Assembly: GCA_964016885.1 (NCBI GenBank)
Contig: OZ024748.1
Location: forward strand, 29,229,848-29,293,847
Source: Eledone cirrhosa
Taxonomy: Eukaryota > Mollusca > Cephalopoda > Octopoda > Eledonidae
Direction: 5' to 3'
DNA length: 64,000 nucleotides
Positions 63,741 to 64,000 of this stretch are shown piece after piece. The notes under the pieces are model-generated. The model searched no databases. It saw nothing but the letters and a program-made list of their open reading frames with translations, and had not been told where the DNA came from. The position numbers and the translations under genes are program-made. Every line of letters begins with the position of its first letter. Positions within the stretch are counted from its first letter, which is position 1.

Positions 63741-64000
63741 ATTGGTGCTTCACATGGGTGCTTGGTAGCTCATCTTTGATTTAGATATATAGGGTTTTAC
63801 ACTCTATACATTTTGTATATATGTGCATGTATGTATGCATGCATATATATACACACCTTACGTGTAAACCCGCATACACACACAAAGACAAAATACACAT
63901 ATACCAGTATATATAATATAATATATACACCTATAACAAATACAAGCAAATATACGTACGAGAAAGTATACGTACCTTCAGAAAACATACAGGTAATGTA
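63741..64000 (+). other. Right edge, AT-rich with TA/CA microsatellite
   Basis: ATATATACACACC-type simple sequence; no gene was recognised. Confidence 0.5.

Overview
The window looks like genomic DNA of a cephalopod mollusc, probably an octopus. The basis is AT-rich sequence, genes split into many small GT-AG exons, and very abundant non-LTR elements and SINEs that share an (ATG)n-tailed 3' end of the kind common in octopus genomes. No prokaryotic gene organisation is present. The species itself is an inference.

The backbone is a head-to-tail array of three copies of one host gene on the + strand, a SAFB/SLTM-family nuclear RNA- and matrix-associated protein (SAP domain, acidic/Ser-rich middle, one RRM, Lys/Arg-rich and coiled-coil region, Gly/Asn-rich tail). 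Copy A (1 to about 11.4 kb) shows only its last seven exons. Copy B (15946-51694) is complete: 21 exons whose splice phases all agree give one open frame of 1,057 codons. Copy C (54555 onward) shows the SAP exon and three further exons before the window ends. It has lost two blocks of exons, both without breaking the frame. Introns and intergenic DNA are duplicated too: exon 15 of A and B lie about 42.7 kb apart, and the SAP exons of B and C about 38.6 kb apart.

The introns and spacers hold most of the remaining sequence. They contain several relics of an RTE-like LINE whose ORF carries a PHD-like Cys/His cluster after the reverse transcriptase. The longest is at 60.4-63.7 kb on the - strand, and one pair forms an inverted repeat of about 0.8 kb at 12.9-14.5 kb. 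A second LINE class with a YLDD box lies at 17.7-20.0, 53.5-54.2 and 56.8-57.5 kb. There are two deleted mariner elements with about 95-bp terminal repeats, one mariner with an intact 343-360 residue transposase, a piggyBac element with TTAA duplications plus a related MITE, an LTR-retrotransposon relic, at least three SINE families, and minisatellites. The largest minisatellite is about 67 copies of a 41-bp unit in the intron that splits the RRM.

Points most worth a second look are these. The last visible exon of copy C could splice in frame into the intact mariner transposase. CTCF-consensus matches lie just upstream of the SAP exons of both B and C. The B intron carries a MITE whose empty TTAA site is still readable in C. 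Copy A has a 2-base deletion that replaces its C-terminus.
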